DNA of 64,000 nt from Magnetospirillum moscoviense (GCF_001650635.1 NZ_LWQU01000141.1:99407-163406); one strand, 5' to 3'. Positions 34,167 through 44,064 are shown, counted from the stretch's first letter. Translations and numbers: made by a program. The notes: generated by a model not told the origin, from the letters alone.

Positions 34167-34574
34167 TTAGGCCTTGCTGTGCTTGGCGGCGATATAGCGG
34201 GAATATTCGTTATCGACCTCCAGGATATGACCCAGCAGCCAATCCAGGACGAAGCCGCGAATCTTCAATGCCGCGCGCTGTTTGTCTCCGGCCTCGACCT
34301 GGGTGCGCAATTCCTCGACCTTGGCGACGAATTCGCGGTGCAAGGCGGAGTGGCCTTCCAGCCCGGGATAGCCGACCGCGTTCATCAGCGCTTCTTCGTG
34401 GGCGAAATGATACTCGATATAGGCACTCAGCGCGCCCAAAACGTCTTGGACGCACTCGTCGGCCAAGTCGGCATTGATATTAACGTCCAGTTGATTGAGC
34501 AGCGCAAACAAGATCAGATGCTGGGCATCCATGTCGTCGTGGCCAATCTTGTATCCGTTTTCCCACGCAAGCAT
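34167..34574 (-). CDS. Bacteriohemerythrin
   Basis: 135 residues with the full diiron set: His19, His56, Glu60, His75, His79, His116 and Asp121 (IGHDDMDAQH, YHFAHEEALM, GHSALH, WLLGHILEVDNEY). It binds O2 reversibly and may store or deliver O2 or act as a sensor. It is the first gene of a unit with EAL-like paralogue 3. Confidence 0.95.
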   Translation of the reverse strand: MLAWENGYKIGHDDMDAQHLILFALLNQLDVNINADLADECVQDVLGALSAYIEYHFAHEEALMNAVGYPGLEGHSALHREFVAKVEELRTQVEAGDKQRAALKIRGFVLDWLLGHILEVDNEYSRYIAAKHSKA

Positions 34575-34820
34575 GGAGGTCTCTCCTCATCTTTGGCCAA
34601 GACAATGCTGACAAAAAAAGCCGTCACGCCTGATGCGGCGGACAGCTCGGGAAAAACATTAACTCTTTGCCCGACTGCGAATCAAGCTCATTCCTCGGGT
34701 CCGGCGGCGTGGCGGAAATCGACAAATGAGTTCGCGATCTCCCGGCAAAATCCCTTATTGGTTGATGGTGTTGATTTTGTATGCAATATCGTCGGAGATG
34801 ATCGAGATCGGGGTACGCGC

Positions 34821-35261
34821 GTGATTCATTTGATCTGTCTGGGAAACCCTTGCCACGGAGACGATGGCTTCGGGGGCGCGGTGTTCGAGCGTTTAAGCCA
34901 GGTCGCCTGGCCGCCCGATGTGCGGCTGTTCGACGCCAACGCCGAAGGTGGGGCGGTGCCGTTGTTTCAGGGGTGCTCTCGCGCGGTGATGATCGATGTA
35001 TTGCCGCCGGGGGCGGGGCTGCCCGGGCAGGTTCTGCGGCTGACCGATTACCCGGACGATCCGCAAGGGGCGGCGGCCGGCGGCGGTGCAGGCATCCTGG
35101 CGACGGTGCGCCGGACCATCGATCCGCTTCCCGAGATCGAGGTGATCGGCGCGGTGGCGGTCGCCTGCATGCCGTTTCGGCCGGGCCTGTCGCCGTTGCT
35201 GTCGGCAGCGGTGGGCACGGTGGCGGCGATGCTGATGCGGGAATTCGCCTCTAACGGTTAA
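34821..35261 (+). CDS. Hydrogenase maturation protease-like protein
   Basis: 146 residues from GTG 34821. The opening ICLGNPCHGDDGFG matches the metal-binding start of HycI/HyaD proteases, which trim the large subunit of [NiFe] hydrogenases after Ni insertion. The later acidic strand VMIDVLPPGAG also fits. No hydrogenase gene is in the window. The AT-rich 60 bases upstream could hold its promoter. Its end overlaps the convergent ruvX by 11 bases. Confidence 0.75.
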   Translation: MIHLICLGNPCHGDDGFGGAVFERLSQVAWPPDVRLFDANAEGGAVPLFQGCSRAVMIDVLPPGAGLPGQVLRLTDYPDDPQGAAAGGGAGILATVRRTIDPLPEIEVIGAVAVACMPFRPGLSPLLSAAVGTVAAMLMREFASNG

Positions 35262-35712
35262 GGGAATCCAGGGCGCCCTGCAGGATATAGGCGGCGGCCA
35301 TCTTGTCGATCACTTCGGCGCGGCGGGCCCGCGAGGTGTCGGCCTCCAGCAAGGTTCGGGTGACGGCGGCGGTGGACAGGCGCTCGTCCCACAGCGCGAC
35401 CGGAACGTCGCGCAGGCGCAAAAGATTGCGTACGAAGGCGCGGGTGGACTGGCAACGCGGCCCCTCGGTGCCGTCCATCTCGACCGGCAGGCCCAGCACC
35501 AGGCCGCCGACGCCTTGCTTGTCCATCAAGGCGAACAGCGCTTCGACATCCTTGGTGAATTTCTCGCGGCGGATGGTGTCGAAGGGCGAGGCGATGGTCA
35601 GGCGCACGTCGGACAGGGCCAGACCGATGGTCTTGGTGCCAAGGTCCAGGCCCATCAGGCGGGCGTCGCGGCCCAGCAGGGGGCGGATTTCGGTGATCGG
35701 GCAAAGGGCCAT
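35251..35712 (-). CDS. ruvX: Putative pre-16S rRNA nuclease / Holliday junction resolvase-like RuvX
   Basis: 153 residues, the YqgF fold: MGLDLGTKTIGLALSD, VGGLVLGLPVEMDGTEG, and DERLSTAAVTRTL. Catalytic acidic residues are present. Family members process the 5' end of 16S rRNA. Start ATG 35712. Confidence 0.93.
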   Translation of the reverse strand: MALCPITEIRPLLGRDARLMGLDLGTKTIGLALSDVRLTIASPFDTIRREKFTKDVEALFALMDKQGVGGLVLGLPVEMDGTEGPRCQSTRAFVRNLLRLRDVPVALWDERLSTAAVTRTLLEADTSRARRAEVIDKMAAAYILQGALDSLNR

Positions 35713-36016
35713 GGCCCCATCATAGGACGGCGCCGGAAAAAGCGCGACCCTCCTTCGACCGGGCCGGGGGGGAGATGACGGCGAATACCCCCGGTTGACC
35801 GGTCGAAGAAGGGTCGTTGTCACCGCGGATGCCTGGTCAGGCCAGCGGCGCGGTTCGTCGTTCCAGCGGTTCGAAGCCGGGGCGGCCCTCGGTGGCGATA
35901 TCGACCCGACAGCGGGGGTGGAATGACGATGGCCAAGGCGACCTCCTTGGAAACCGGGTGCCCTCGGGCAGACTCTGGAATTGGGCGTGCCCGCCCGATT
36001 TTGCAAGAGGTCAGGA
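35713..36016. other. Gene-free region with a long hairpin
   Basis: 304 bases with no credible frame. Bases 35745-35762 and 35799-35816 are inverse complements with one mismatch in 18. Inside them a CCGGGGG/CCCCCGG pair extends the stem. This gives one long GC-rich hairpin of about 72 bases, upstream of ruvX and downstream of the acyltransferase gene. It is probably a terminator or a REP-like element. Confidence 0.5.
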
Positions 36017-37168
36017 TCAGGTCTGGCGGTACGGCCCGGCCGCTTCCTGCAGGGCCATGTCGGCGGCCACCAGCGGGGTTTCGTGGGCCAGGAAGCGGGC
36101 GACCGGCTCGGCCAGGCGCCGGTCGGCGATCCAGTGGGCCGAGCGGGTCGGAACCGGCAAATAGCCCCGGCCCAGTTTGTGCTCGCCCTGGGCGCCGGCT
36201 TCGACCCGGGCCAGGCCGTGGGCCAGGGCGAAGTCGATGGCGCGATAGTAGCAGGCCTCGAAATGCAGGAAGGCCGTGTCGGTGTCGGCGCCCCAGGTGC
36301 GGCCATAAAGGGTGTCGCCGCCGATCATGTTGAAGGCGGCGGCGACCGGGCGGCCGTCTTGTTCCGCCCACACCAGCACCACCTGCGCGCCCAGGGTCGA
36401 GGCCGACAGCGCCTCGAAGAAGGCGCGGGTCAGATAGGGCTGGCCCCATTTGCGCCGCGCCGTGGCGTGGACCAGGCGCAGGAAATGGTCCCAATGGAAG
36501 GGCTGGATGTCGGCCCCGACCAGGGTGCGGATGGTCAGGCCCGAGCGTGCCACCGCGTCGCGTTCCTTGCGAATCTGCTTGCGGCGCCGGGATGCCAGGT
36601 CGGCCAGGAAATCGTCGAACCGGCCATAGCCGCGGTTGGTCCAATGATATTGATAGCCCAGCCGGGTCATGAAGCCGGCCGCTTCCAACTCAGCGATGTC
36701 GCCATCATCGGTGAAGGTGACGTGGGCCGAGGACAGCTTGTTGTCGCTGGCCAATTGCACCATGGCGGCGGCCAGGGTCGCACGGCCCGAGCGGCCGGGG
36801 CGGACCATCAGGCGGGGGCCGGCGACCGGCGTGAAGGGCACCGCGCATTGCAGCTTGGGATAATATTGTCCCCCGGCCCGGCCATAGGCCTCGGCCCACG
36901 CCCAGTCGAAGACGTATTCGCCATAGGAATGGCTTTTCAGGTAAAGGGGCGCGCAGGCGGCCAGGGTGCCGTCGCTGTCTTGGACCGTCAGGTGGCACGG
37001 GCTCCAGCCGGTGTTGGCCGAGGCCGATCCCGATTGTTCCAGGCAATCCAGGAAGGCGTGGCTGACGAACGGGTTGGAGCTGGCGGCGCAGGCGTCCCAC
37101 GCCGCCCGGTCGATCCGGGCGATCGAATGGACGGCGGTGACGTTGACGGCCGTGTCGCCTTCGGGCAT
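36017..37168 (-). CDS. GNAT-fold acyltransferase, FemAB-like/COG3146 family
   Basis: 383 residues from ATG 37168. Domain landmarks are SNPFVSHAFLDCLEQSGSAS, the WAWAEAYGRAGGQYYPKL block, RRKQIRKERDAV, and a late GNAT-type segment from GRPVAAAFNMIGGDTLYGR to EACYYRAIDFALAHGL. Related proteins (PF04339) are predicted to add amino acids or acyl groups, perhaps to peptidoglycan or lipids. Monocistronic; divergent from the flavin oxidoreductase gene. Confidence 0.88.
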   Translation of the reverse strand: MPEGDTAVNVTAVHSIARIDRAAWDACAASSNPFVSHAFLDCLEQSGSASANTGWSPCHLTVQDSDGTLAACAPLYLKSHSYGEYVFDWAWAEAYGRAGGQYYPKLQCAVPFTPVAGPRLMVRPGRSGRATLAAAMVQLASDNKLSSAHVTFTDDGDIAELEAAGFMTRLGYQYHWTNRGYGRFDDFLADLASRRRKQIRKERDAVARSGLTIRTLVGADIQPFHWDHFLRLVHATARRKWGQPYLTRAFFEALSASTLGAQVVLVWAEQDGRPVAAAFNMIGGDTLYGRTWGADTDTAFLHFEACYYRAIDFALAHGLARVEAGAQGEHKLGRGYLPVPTRSAHWIADRRLAEPVARFLAHETPLVAADMALQEAAGPYRQT

Positions 37169-37285
37169 CGGGTCTCCGATCTTTTTGCTTCCCGCTTGAT
37201 ATGGCTGCGGTTTTGATGGATTCCAAGCGCCGATATGATATAACCCGCGCCTTATTCCCGGACCCCGCGCCCCAATAACCGGATC

Positions 37286-38899
37286 ATGACGACGGCCAGC
37301 CCGCCACCCATCGACTTTGCCGCCCTTGGCCGCGCCGAGCTGGCCGACGATGGTGGCCGCGCGCTGGACGCCTTGCTGCTGGTGAGCGCCGACATCGTCG
37401 ATGCCACCCGCCAGGCGGTGGCGGCTGGCTATGCGGTGATGCCGACCGGCGGCCTGACCAGCGCCATCGGCTCGTTCGATTACAAGAAGGAAAGCGTCGC
37501 TGACTTCGCCGGGATCGTCGCCATCCGGCCCAAGGGGGCCGTTACCGCCGACATCGTCGATGCCGCCACCCCGATCGAGCACTTGCGGACCCACGAGGTG
37601 GCCCTTGATCGCGAAAATGGGCTGGTGTCGGCCGGGGCCGGCCTGACCTTTACTCAGATCAACGCCGTGCTGGCCGAACAGGTCGGACCCAACGCCCGGG
37701 TGCTGGTGGATTTGACCAGCATCGGCTCGGCCTTCGTCGGCGGCGTCGTCGCCACCGGCGCCATGGGACCGCTGCGCATGCGGCCCAGCATGACGCTGGA
37801 TGCGGTGGTCCTGGCCGATGGCGGCGAGGCCCGGGTGATGGCCGGCGACGATCTGGACCTGGTCGAGGGATTGCAGGGCTGGACCGGCATGGTCGCCGCC
37901 GCCCGCTTCCGTTTCTACGACGTGCCGCCCTCGGAATTCGGCCTGGTCCTGCCGGTGCAGGGCAGCGACATCGACGCCGTGGCCGGCCTGTTGGCCTATC
38001 TCGAGCCCTGGACCCAGGTGCACCTGCCGGGCGCCGGCGGCCGCCTTGGCAACGGCGACACCGTGTTGAACGGCGTCGAGCTGGTCAGCCGCGATTCGCT
38101 GGAAGTCTTCGTCGAACATGCCCAGGACCCGGCCCGGTCCAAGGCCCAGGGTTTGCTGCAATCGTGCGAGTATGCCGGCGCCGACTGGCTGGCCTGCATC
38201 ACCGGCTGGTCCGAGAATTCGGTCGATGATGTCCTGTTCAGCCTGCTCGACCCCGAGACCGAGACCATCGGCGGCGTGATGATCGAATATGGCGTCGGCT
38301 TCTCGTCGGGCGCCGAGATGGACACCTTCCGGGCCATCCGCGAAGGCGCCCCCGACCTGGCCCGCACCCGGGCCCGCGTCCGGCCGGAAGGGCGGATGAA
38401 GCCGTGGACCACCTCGACCGACGTCAACGTCTCGGTGCCGGCCGACGCCGGCGCCATCGCCGATGTCATGGCCGCCTATGCCGATTATCGTCAGGCGGTG
38501 CGCACGCTGGCCCGCGAACTGGCCGGCAGCGGCGTCGATATCGAATTGTCGGCCTACGGCCATCTGTCGCCGCACGGCATCGACCCGCATCACCGCGTCA
38601 CCATCTTCGCCGATGAAGGCCTGGAAACCGCCCTGGCCGCCGCCCGCCAGGCGGTGCTGGCCGACAAGCGCACGTTGATTCGCGACCTGCTGCACGCCGC
38701 CGAGCGCGGCGGCGGTCGCGTCACTGGCGGCGAGAAGGGGGCTCCGTCGCTGGTGGAAATCGCCCGTGCCGCCGGCGGCGAAGGTCGCATGCCCGAAGAA
38801 TTGCGGCGCCGCATGGGGCGTGCTCGTGCCGCGGTTTCTTCCGCGCCGACAAACTTCAACTTTCGAGCGCCCGACGAGATGAAGTGCGCACAGACATAA
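37286..38899 (+). CDS. FAD-binding oxidoreductase (FAD_binding_4 family)
   Basis: 537 residues. The N-terminal half shows a VAO/PCMH-type FAD domain: YAVMPTGGLTSAIGS, LVSAGAGLTFTQIN, and LTSIGSAFVGGVVATGAMGP. The C-terminal half resembles the cap and FAD-linked C-terminal domain of GlcD/D-lactate dehydrogenases (LSAYGHLSPHGIDPHHRVTI), with metal-type histidines. It probably oxidises a hydroxy acid; the substrate is not known. The PAS-protein gene follows 50 bases downstream. Confidence 0.82.
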   Translation: MTTASPPPIDFAALGRAELADDGGRALDALLLVSADIVDATRQAVAAGYAVMPTGGLTSAIGSFDYKKESVADFAGIVAIRPKGAVTADIVDAATPIEHLRTHEVALDRENGLVSAGAGLTFTQINAVLAEQVGPNARVLVDLTSIGSAFVGGVVATGAMGPLRMRPSMTLDAVVLADGGEARVMAGDDLDLVEGLQGWTGMVAAARFRFYDVPPSEFGLVLPVQGSDIDAVAGLLAYLEPWTQVHLPGAGGRLGNGDTVLNGVELVSRDSLEVFVEHAQDPARSKAQGLLQSCEYAGADWLACITGWSENSVDDVLFSLLDPETETIGGVMIEYGVGFSSGAEMDTFRAIREGAPDLARTRARVRPEGRMKPWTTSTDVNVSVPADAGAIADVMAAYADYRQAVRTLARELAGSGVDIELSAYGHLSPHGIDPHHRVTIFADEGLETALAAARQAVLADKRTLIRDLLHAAERGGGRVTGGEKGAPSLVEIARAAGGEGRMPEELRRRMGRARAAVSSAPTNFNFRAPDEMKCAQT

Positions 38900-38949
38900 G
38901 ACATATGGCTTGCTATTATTGAATCTTCCGTTGCCAAGGTGAAATCTGT

Positions 38950-39519
38950 ATGGTTCCGGCGGGGGCGCTTGCCGCCCAAGCGGAGGGCCAATATTTGAAA
39001 CGCGCAGATTTGTTCGTGACGGGGGTGGAGCGGCACCTGGGGCCGGATGCCATCATCGTCAGCAAGACCGATCCGCAAGGGCGGATTATCTATGCCAATC
39101 AAACATTCCTGGAAATTGCCGGTTACACCGCGGCCGAGGTGCTGGGCAAGCCGCACAATCTGGTCCGTCACCCCGACATGCCGCGTTGCGTGTTCAAGTT
39201 ACTGTGGGACACCATAAACTCTGGCAATGAAATCTTTGCCTACGTGGTGAATCGGTCCAAGAACGGCGACCATTATTGGGTGTTCGCCCACGTCACGCCC
39301 ACCTTCGACGCTTCCGGTGCCATCAAGGGGTACCATTCCAGCCGCAGGGCGCCGACGCCGGCCGCCATCGCCGCCATTAAGCCGGTCTATGCCGAGTTGC
39401 TGGCCGAAGAGGCCAAGCATGCCAATCCCAAGGAGGCCGCGGCGGCCGGGGTTGATCTGCTGGTTCGTAAATTCATTGGCGTTGGGGGCAGTTATGAAGA
39501 CTTGGTCTTCTCTCTTTAA
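38950..39519 (+). CDS. PAS-domain sensor protein (Aer-like), stand-alone
   Basis: 189 residues from ATG 38950. A single PAS domain (about 30-140) has the Aer-type sequence [38 protein letters not shown] and [18 protein letters not shown]. In Aer the PAS binds FAD and reports redox state. Here it is encoded apart from its receptor. The gene overlaps the MCP gene by 26 bases, so the two are translated together and probably work as one split Aer. Confidence 0.88.
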   Translation: MVPAGALAAQAEGQYLKRADLFVTGVERHLGPDAIIVSKTDPQGRIIYANQTFLEIAGYTAAEVLGKPHNLVRHPDMPRCVFKLLWDTINSGNEIFAYVVNRSKNGDHYWVFAHVTPTFDASGAIKGYHSSRRAPTPAAIAAIKPVYAELLAEEAKHANPKEAAAAGVDLLVRKFIGVGGSYEDLVFSL

Positions 39520-41431
39520 GTCGTTCGGCGCCTCCCTGGCGACGGCGATCTTGGCGTTGGTGCTGGCGGTGACGGCGATCGCGTCGGGCAGCGCCCTGCA
39601 GATCGGCCTGGCCGCCGCCATCCTGGCCTTGGCCTGCCTGTCGGCCCTGTGGAACCGCATGGGCACCGCCGCGGTGACCCGCGTCGTCAACGCGCTCGAG
39701 GGCATGGCCGGCGGCCGTTTGGACGACCGTCTGATCCGCGTCGGCGATGGCGGCGAGGTCTATCGCCTGATGGAAGCCTTCAACGCCTCGGCCGACAAGG
39801 TCGAAGCCTTCACCCGCGAGGTCCGGGGCGCTTTGGAAGCCGCGTCGCACGGGCGCTTCAAGCGCACCATCCGCCCCGAAGGCATGAGCGGCGACTATAT
39901 GGGCTATGTCCAGGCCATCAACGTCGCCTGCGCCCGCATGGAAGAAGGCGAGAAAAGCGTCGGCGCCATGATCGAGCGCATCGACAAGCAGGTCGCCGAC
40001 ACCATCGAAAGCGTGTCGGGCCTGACTGCCGATCTGGTCGATAGCGCCCAGACCATGTCGGGGGTGACCAGTTCGGTCAAGCATGACACCCACGCCGCCT
40101 CGGATGCCGCCGGCGACGCCTTCACCTCGGCACAAGCGGTGGCCGCCGCCGCCGAGGAATTGCATGCCTCGATCGCGGAAATCGCCTCTCAGGTCGGCCG
40201 CTCGACCGGCGCCGCCCAGGATGCGGTGACCCGGATGGGCGACGCCCGCCATGTGGTCGATCGACTGGGCATCGCCGCCAACGAAATCGGCCAGGTGGTC
40301 GAATTGATCGGCACCATCGCCGCCCAGACCAATCTGTTGGCCCTGAACGCCACCATCGAAGCCGCGCGAGCGGGCGAAGCCGGCAAGGGCTTCGCGGTGG
40401 TCGCCAACGAGGTCAAGCATCTGGCCAACCAGACCGCCAAGGCCACCGACGAGATCACCAGTCGGGTCTCGACCATCCAGCGGGTGTCGCGTGACACCGT
40501 CGGCATGATCGACGACGTCTCGACCGCCATTCAGGGCATGGAACAGGTTGCGGCCGGCATCTCGGCCGCCGTCGAGGAGCAGACCGCCGCCACCAGCGAG
40601 ATCGCCCGCAACGTGTCCTTGACCGCCGAACAGGCCGAAGCGGTCAAAAGCCGCATGCATTCGGTCGAGGAAAGCGTCAAGAACGCCGACGGCGCCTCGC
40701 ACGCGGTCAGCGAAAGCGCCGTGCGCATGGACGAATCGCTGGTCAGCATGCGCAAGCTGCTGATCAAGGCGGTGCGCACCTCGTCGGACTTCGCCAACCG
40801 CCGCAAGGGCCGCCGCCGCGCCACCATGCTGGAGGCCGAGCTGTCCAGGGACGGCCGGTCGGCCAAGGTGATCATCCACGATTTGTCGGAAGACGGGGCG
40901 ATGGCCACCACGGTCCAGGGTGAGCAATGTACCCGCGGCTCGCGCATGACCATGACCATTGCCTCCGAGAACGTCAAGCTCGAGGCCGAGATCACGGCCT
41001 GCACCGAGGGCTTCCTGCACATGCATTTCGTCGCGGGCAAGTTGGAGAGCGCTCGGGTCGATTCCTTGTCGAAATCGTCGATCTCCAAGCTGATGGACCT
41101 GACCAAGGACGACCACCGCGCCTTTGTCGGACGGGTGGCCGAGGCGGTGGCCGGTAAGCTCAGGCTGCTGCCGGCTGACCTGTCGACGCACCATACCTGC
41201 CGGTTGGGCAAGTGGTACGACAACGTCACCGACGACCGCATGATGTCGCTGCCGGCGTTCCGCGAATTGCTGGACCATCACCGTCCGGTCCATACCAAGG
41301 GTCGCGACATCTTGGTGGCGCTCAATTCCGGCGACCAGTCCCAGGCCTTGGCCGGGATGGACGAACTGGAGGAGATGTCCAAGCGGGTGATCGCTACCTT
41401 GGACCAGTTGGGCCGGCAGTTCGCCGCCTGA
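39494..41431 (+). CDS. Chemoreceptor with MCP signalling, PilZ and CZB domains
   Basis: 645 residues from ATG 39494. A short membrane hairpin (about 12-55) lacks a large periplasmic part. Next come a HAMP-like segment and an MCP signalling domain (tip [18 protein letters not shown]). A PilZ domain (about 435-520) has RRKGRRRA and [10 protein letters not shown], the RxxxR and DxSxxG motifs for cyclic di-GMP. A C-terminal zinc-binding CZB domain has [12 protein letters not shown] and DHHRPVH. It can integrate redox (via the PAS partner), cyclic di-GMP and zinc or HOCl-type signals. Confidence 0.92.
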   Translation: MKTWSSLFKSFGASLATAILALVLAVTAIASGSALQIGLAAAILALACLSALWNRMGTAAVTRVVNALEGMAGGRLDDRLIRVGDGGEVYRLMEAFNASADKVEAFTREVRGALEAASHGRFKRTIRPEGMSGDYMGYVQAINVACARMEEGEKSVGAMIERIDKQVADTIESVSGLTADLVDSAQTMSGVTSSVKHDTHAASDAAGDAFTSAQAVAAAAEELHASIAEIASQVGRSTGAAQDAVTRMGDARHVVDRLGIAANEIGQVVELIGTIAAQTNLLALNATIEAARAGEAGKGFAVVANEVKHLANQTAKATDEITSRVSTIQRVSRDTVGMIDDVSTAIQGMEQVAAGISAAVEEQTAATSEIARNVSLTAEQAEAVKSRMHSVEESVKNADGASHAVSESAVRMDESLVSMRKLLIKAVRTSSDFANRRKGRRRATMLEAELSRDGRSAKVIIHDLSEDGAMATTVQGEQCTRGSRMTMTIASENVKLEAEITACTEGFLHMHFVAGKLESARVDSLSKSSISKLMDLTKDDHRAFVGRVAEAVAGKLRLLPADLSTHHTCRLGKWYDNVTDDRMMSLPAFRELLDHHRPVHTKGRDILVALNSGDQSQALAGMDELEEMSKRVIATLDQLGRQFAA

Positions 41432-42805
41432 TTACTTGATTTCCACCGCCTGGAAGCGGCTGGCCTTGAAGCCCGTGGACCAATGGTTCAAGGGCATGCC
41501 GGCCTTTTGCTTGAGGTGGGCCAGGAACTGCCCCTTGTCGGGCAGTTGTTCCCACACCGACGGCAGGAACAGGGCGCGCTTTCCACCATCCTCGATGATC
41601 AGCCCGTCGATGCGCGGGCGAAGCTGCGCCAGAAGGTCGGCCTGGTCGACGAAAGTCATCGGCTCGGGCGGGGTCAGCACCGACACCGACAGGTCCAGGC
41701 CTTGCACCTCGTCGGGTCGAAGCGGGGGAAAGCGCGGGTCCTTGAAGGCGGCCTTGAAGGCGTTGTCGGTGACGTCTTCCAACAGCGGCCGCCAGGCGAT
41801 GGCCGAACCGATGCAGCCGCGCAACTGACCGGCCCGCTTCAGGGTGACGAACACCGCGCCGGGCTGGCCCATGGCCGCCGGCATGTCGGGGGTCATCGCC
41901 TCGCGCGCTGGGTGGCCGGTTTGCAGCCCGACCCGGATCGAGGCCCAGGCCAACTGTTTCAGCAATTCACCCATGGCGCGGATCGGGTCCTCGGCCGATG
42001 GTTCGGCCGGGTACAGCGCCCAGGCGCCATAGCCGACCACCCGGTCCTTCGGTCCGGCGGTGTCGCCGGAATTGCGCACGTCCAGGGTGACGATCTCCAG
42101 GCCGCGGCGCTTGGCCGCCAGCAACAGGCCGCCGACGGGAATGCGGCCGCAGGCCTGGTCGCGGCCCAGGCCGTTCGGGTCCAGCCGCTCGATGGCGGCG
42201 ACCGAGGCGGAATCGAGCTTCTGGCAGGACGGATAATCCAGGTAATGCGACAGGTCGGTCGAGATGACGATCAAGGTCTCGGGCCCGCCCCAGGCGGCGT
42301 CCAGCAGGGCAGCCACCTCTTCCGGTCGGGCGTCGCCGATCACCACCGGGACCAGGGTGAAGCGGGTCAGGCACCGTTGCAGGAAGGGGATGTGGACTTC
42401 CAGCGAATGTTCCTGCGCATGGGCGGCGTCCAGGCTGCCCAGCATCGGCACGCCCTGCAGGCCGTCGATGAAGGCGCGGTCGATGGGCACGGGGCCTAAG
42501 GGCGAGGCCCAGAAATCGGCCCCGCTGACCGCCATGCCGCGAAAGGCCACGCGGTGTGACGGCCCCAACAGGACGATTCGGGTGATGGTGTCGCGCCCGC
42601 CTTCCAGCAGGGCATAGGCGCTGGCGGCCACCGGCCCGGAATAGACATAGCCGGCGTGTGGCGCGATCAGCGCCTTGGGCACCTGTGCGCGGGCTTGCGC
42701 GCGCGCGCCGGCCTGGCCCAGATAGGAATCGACCTGCTGGGCCAATTGGGCGGCGTCGGCCGGATAGAACTGACCGGCGACGGCAGTGGGGCGAATGGCG
42801 GTCAT
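41432..42805 (-). CDS. AmmeMemoRadiSam system proteins B and A fused (MEMO1-AMMECR1)
   Basis: 457 residues. The N-terminal ~270 residues form a MEMO1 domain (ALIAPHAGYVYSGPVAASAY, LLGPSHRVAF, HAQEHSLEVHIPFLQ). The C-terminal ~180 residues form an AMMECR1 domain (GAVFVTLKRAGQLRGCIGSA, FPPLRPDEVQGLDLSVSVL). The two usually occur as separate genes. The radical SAM partner is divergently transcribed 53 bases away. The biochemical job of the system is not established in my knowledge. Confidence 0.93.
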   Translation of the reverse strand: MTAIRPTAVAGQFYPADAAQLAQQVDSYLGQAGARAQARAQVPKALIAPHAGYVYSGPVAASAYALLEGGRDTITRIVLLGPSHRVAFRGMAVSGADFWASPLGPVPIDRAFIDGLQGVPMLGSLDAAHAQEHSLEVHIPFLQRCLTRFTLVPVVIGDARPEEVAALLDAAWGGPETLIVISTDLSHYLDYPSCQKLDSASVAAIERLDPNGLGRDQACGRIPVGGLLLAAKRRGLEIVTLDVRNSGDTAGPKDRVVGYGAWALYPAEPSAEDPIRAMGELLKQLAWASIRVGLQTGHPAREAMTPDMPAAMGQPGAVFVTLKRAGQLRGCIGSAIAWRPLLEDVTDNAFKAAFKDPRFPPLRPDEVQGLDLSVSVLTPPEPMTFVDQADLLAQLRPRIDGLIIEDGGKRALFLPSVWEQLPDKGQFLAHLKQKAGMPLNHWSTGFKASRFQAVEIK

Positions 42806-42858
42806 GGTCGGTATTTTACGCTATAATCGGGTCTGAAAACAGACACGGGTAGCCGTCC

Positions 42859-43947
42859 ATGACCGATGTCCAAGGATCGCACTTTCCCGCCCGCCACTGG
42901 CACGCCCTGAAGGACGGCCGCATCCAGTGCGATGTCTGCCCGCGTTATTGCAAGCTGAACGATGGCCAGCGCGGCTTGTGCTTCGTGCGCGCCCGCATGG
43001 GCCAGACCATGGTGCTGACCACCTATGGCCGCTCGTCGGGATTCTGCGTCGATCCGATCGAGAAGAAGCCCCTGAACCATTTCCTGCCGGGCAGCGGAAT
43101 CCTGTCGTTCGGCACCGCCGGCTGCAATCTGACCTGCAAGTTCTGCCAGAACTGGGACATCTCGAAGGCGCGCGAGATCGACCGCCTGAACCAATTGGTC
43201 GGCCCCGAAGACATCGCCCGGGCGGCGCTGCAGACCGGGTCGCGCGCGGTGGCCTTCACCTACAACGACCCGGTGATCTTCCTGGAATACGCCATCGACA
43301 CCGCCAAGGCCTGCCGGGCGGCGGGGATCAAGAATGTGGCGGTGTCGGCCGGCTATATCGCGCCCGACGCCAGGGCCGAATTCTATGCCCACATGGACGC
43401 CGCCAATATCGACCTCAAGGCCTTCACCGAGGAGTTCTATCACACGCTGTGCGGCGGCCATCTCGACGCCGTGCTGGAGACCTTGAAGTACCTGAAGCAT
43501 GAAACCGACGTGTGGTTCGAGATCACCACCTTGCTGATCCCCGGCCAGAATGACGGCGATGACGAACTGGCGGCGCTGGCGGCCTGGGTGGCGACCGAGC
43601 TGGGGCCGGACGTGCCTTTGCATTTCTCGGCCTTCCATCCCGATTACAAGATGACCGACCTGCCCGACACGCCGCTGTCCACCCTGGCCCGCGCCCGCGA
43701 GATCGCCAGACGGGCTGGATTGCATTACGTCTATACCGGAAATGTCCATGACGAAGCCGGCGGCAGCACCTATTGCCCCGGCTGCGGCACCAAGCTGATC
43801 GGCCGCGACTGGTACCAGATCACCCGCTGGCACCTGCGGCCCGACGGCACCTGCCCGGATTGTGGAACCGCGATTGCCGGCCATTTCGAGGCCAGCCCCG
43901 GCACCTGGGGCCGCAAGCGCGTGCCGGTGCGGTTCGGGTCTGGTTAG
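42859..43947 (+). CDS. amrS: AmmeMemoRadiSam system radical SAM enzyme
   Basis: 362 residues. An N-terminal metal-type block (CDVCPRYCKLNDGQRGLCFVR) precedes the radical SAM motif CNLTCKFCQNWD. The C-terminus holds two Cys pairs (YCPGCGTKLIG and CPDCGTAIAG) resembling a zinc ribbon. It is the partner of the divergent MEMO1-AMMECR1 fusion. Confidence 0.93.
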   Translation: MTDVQGSHFPARHWHALKDGRIQCDVCPRYCKLNDGQRGLCFVRARMGQTMVLTTYGRSSGFCVDPIEKKPLNHFLPGSGILSFGTAGCNLTCKFCQNWDISKAREIDRLNQLVGPEDIARAALQTGSRAVAFTYNDPVIFLEYAIDTAKACRAAGIKNVAVSAGYIAPDARAEFYAHMDAANIDLKAFTEEFYHTLCGGHLDAVLETLKYLKHETDVWFEITTLLIPGQNDGDDELAALAAWVATELGPDVPLHFSAFHPDYKMTDLPDTPLSTLARAREIARRAGLHYVYTGNVHDEAGGSTYCPGCGTKLIGRDWYQITRWHLRPDGTCPDCGTAIAGHFEASPGTWGRKRVPVRFGSG

Positions 43948-43987
43948 CCGAGCCTGTCTTGACCAGCGACAAGGGGCGCACCAAACT

Positions 43988-44010
43988 AATGCTCTATGCT
44001 ATTGAGCATT
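43988..44010. promoter_or_regulatory. Inverted repeat before the CheY-like gene
   Basis: AATGCTC (43988-43994) and GAGCATT (44004-44010) are exact inverse complements with a 9-base spacer. The dyad lies about 55 bases upstream of the response-regulator start and 41 bases after the amrS stop. It could be an operator or a weak terminator. Confidence 0.3.
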
Positions 44011-44064
44011 GACGGGCGACGGGGCGCCCATGACCGAACGCCTGGACGGAGTAAGGCCAAGATC

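Noticed and set aside
36306..38695. Minus-strand frame extending the acyltransferase across the flavin oxidoreductase
   Set aside because: The extension is antisense to a gene with clear FAD motifs; the true start is ATG 37168 just after a ribosome site.
38890..38950. Sigma-54-like promoter (TGGCTTGC) before the PAS gene
   Set aside because: Spacing to the GC element does not fit the -24/-12 consensus.
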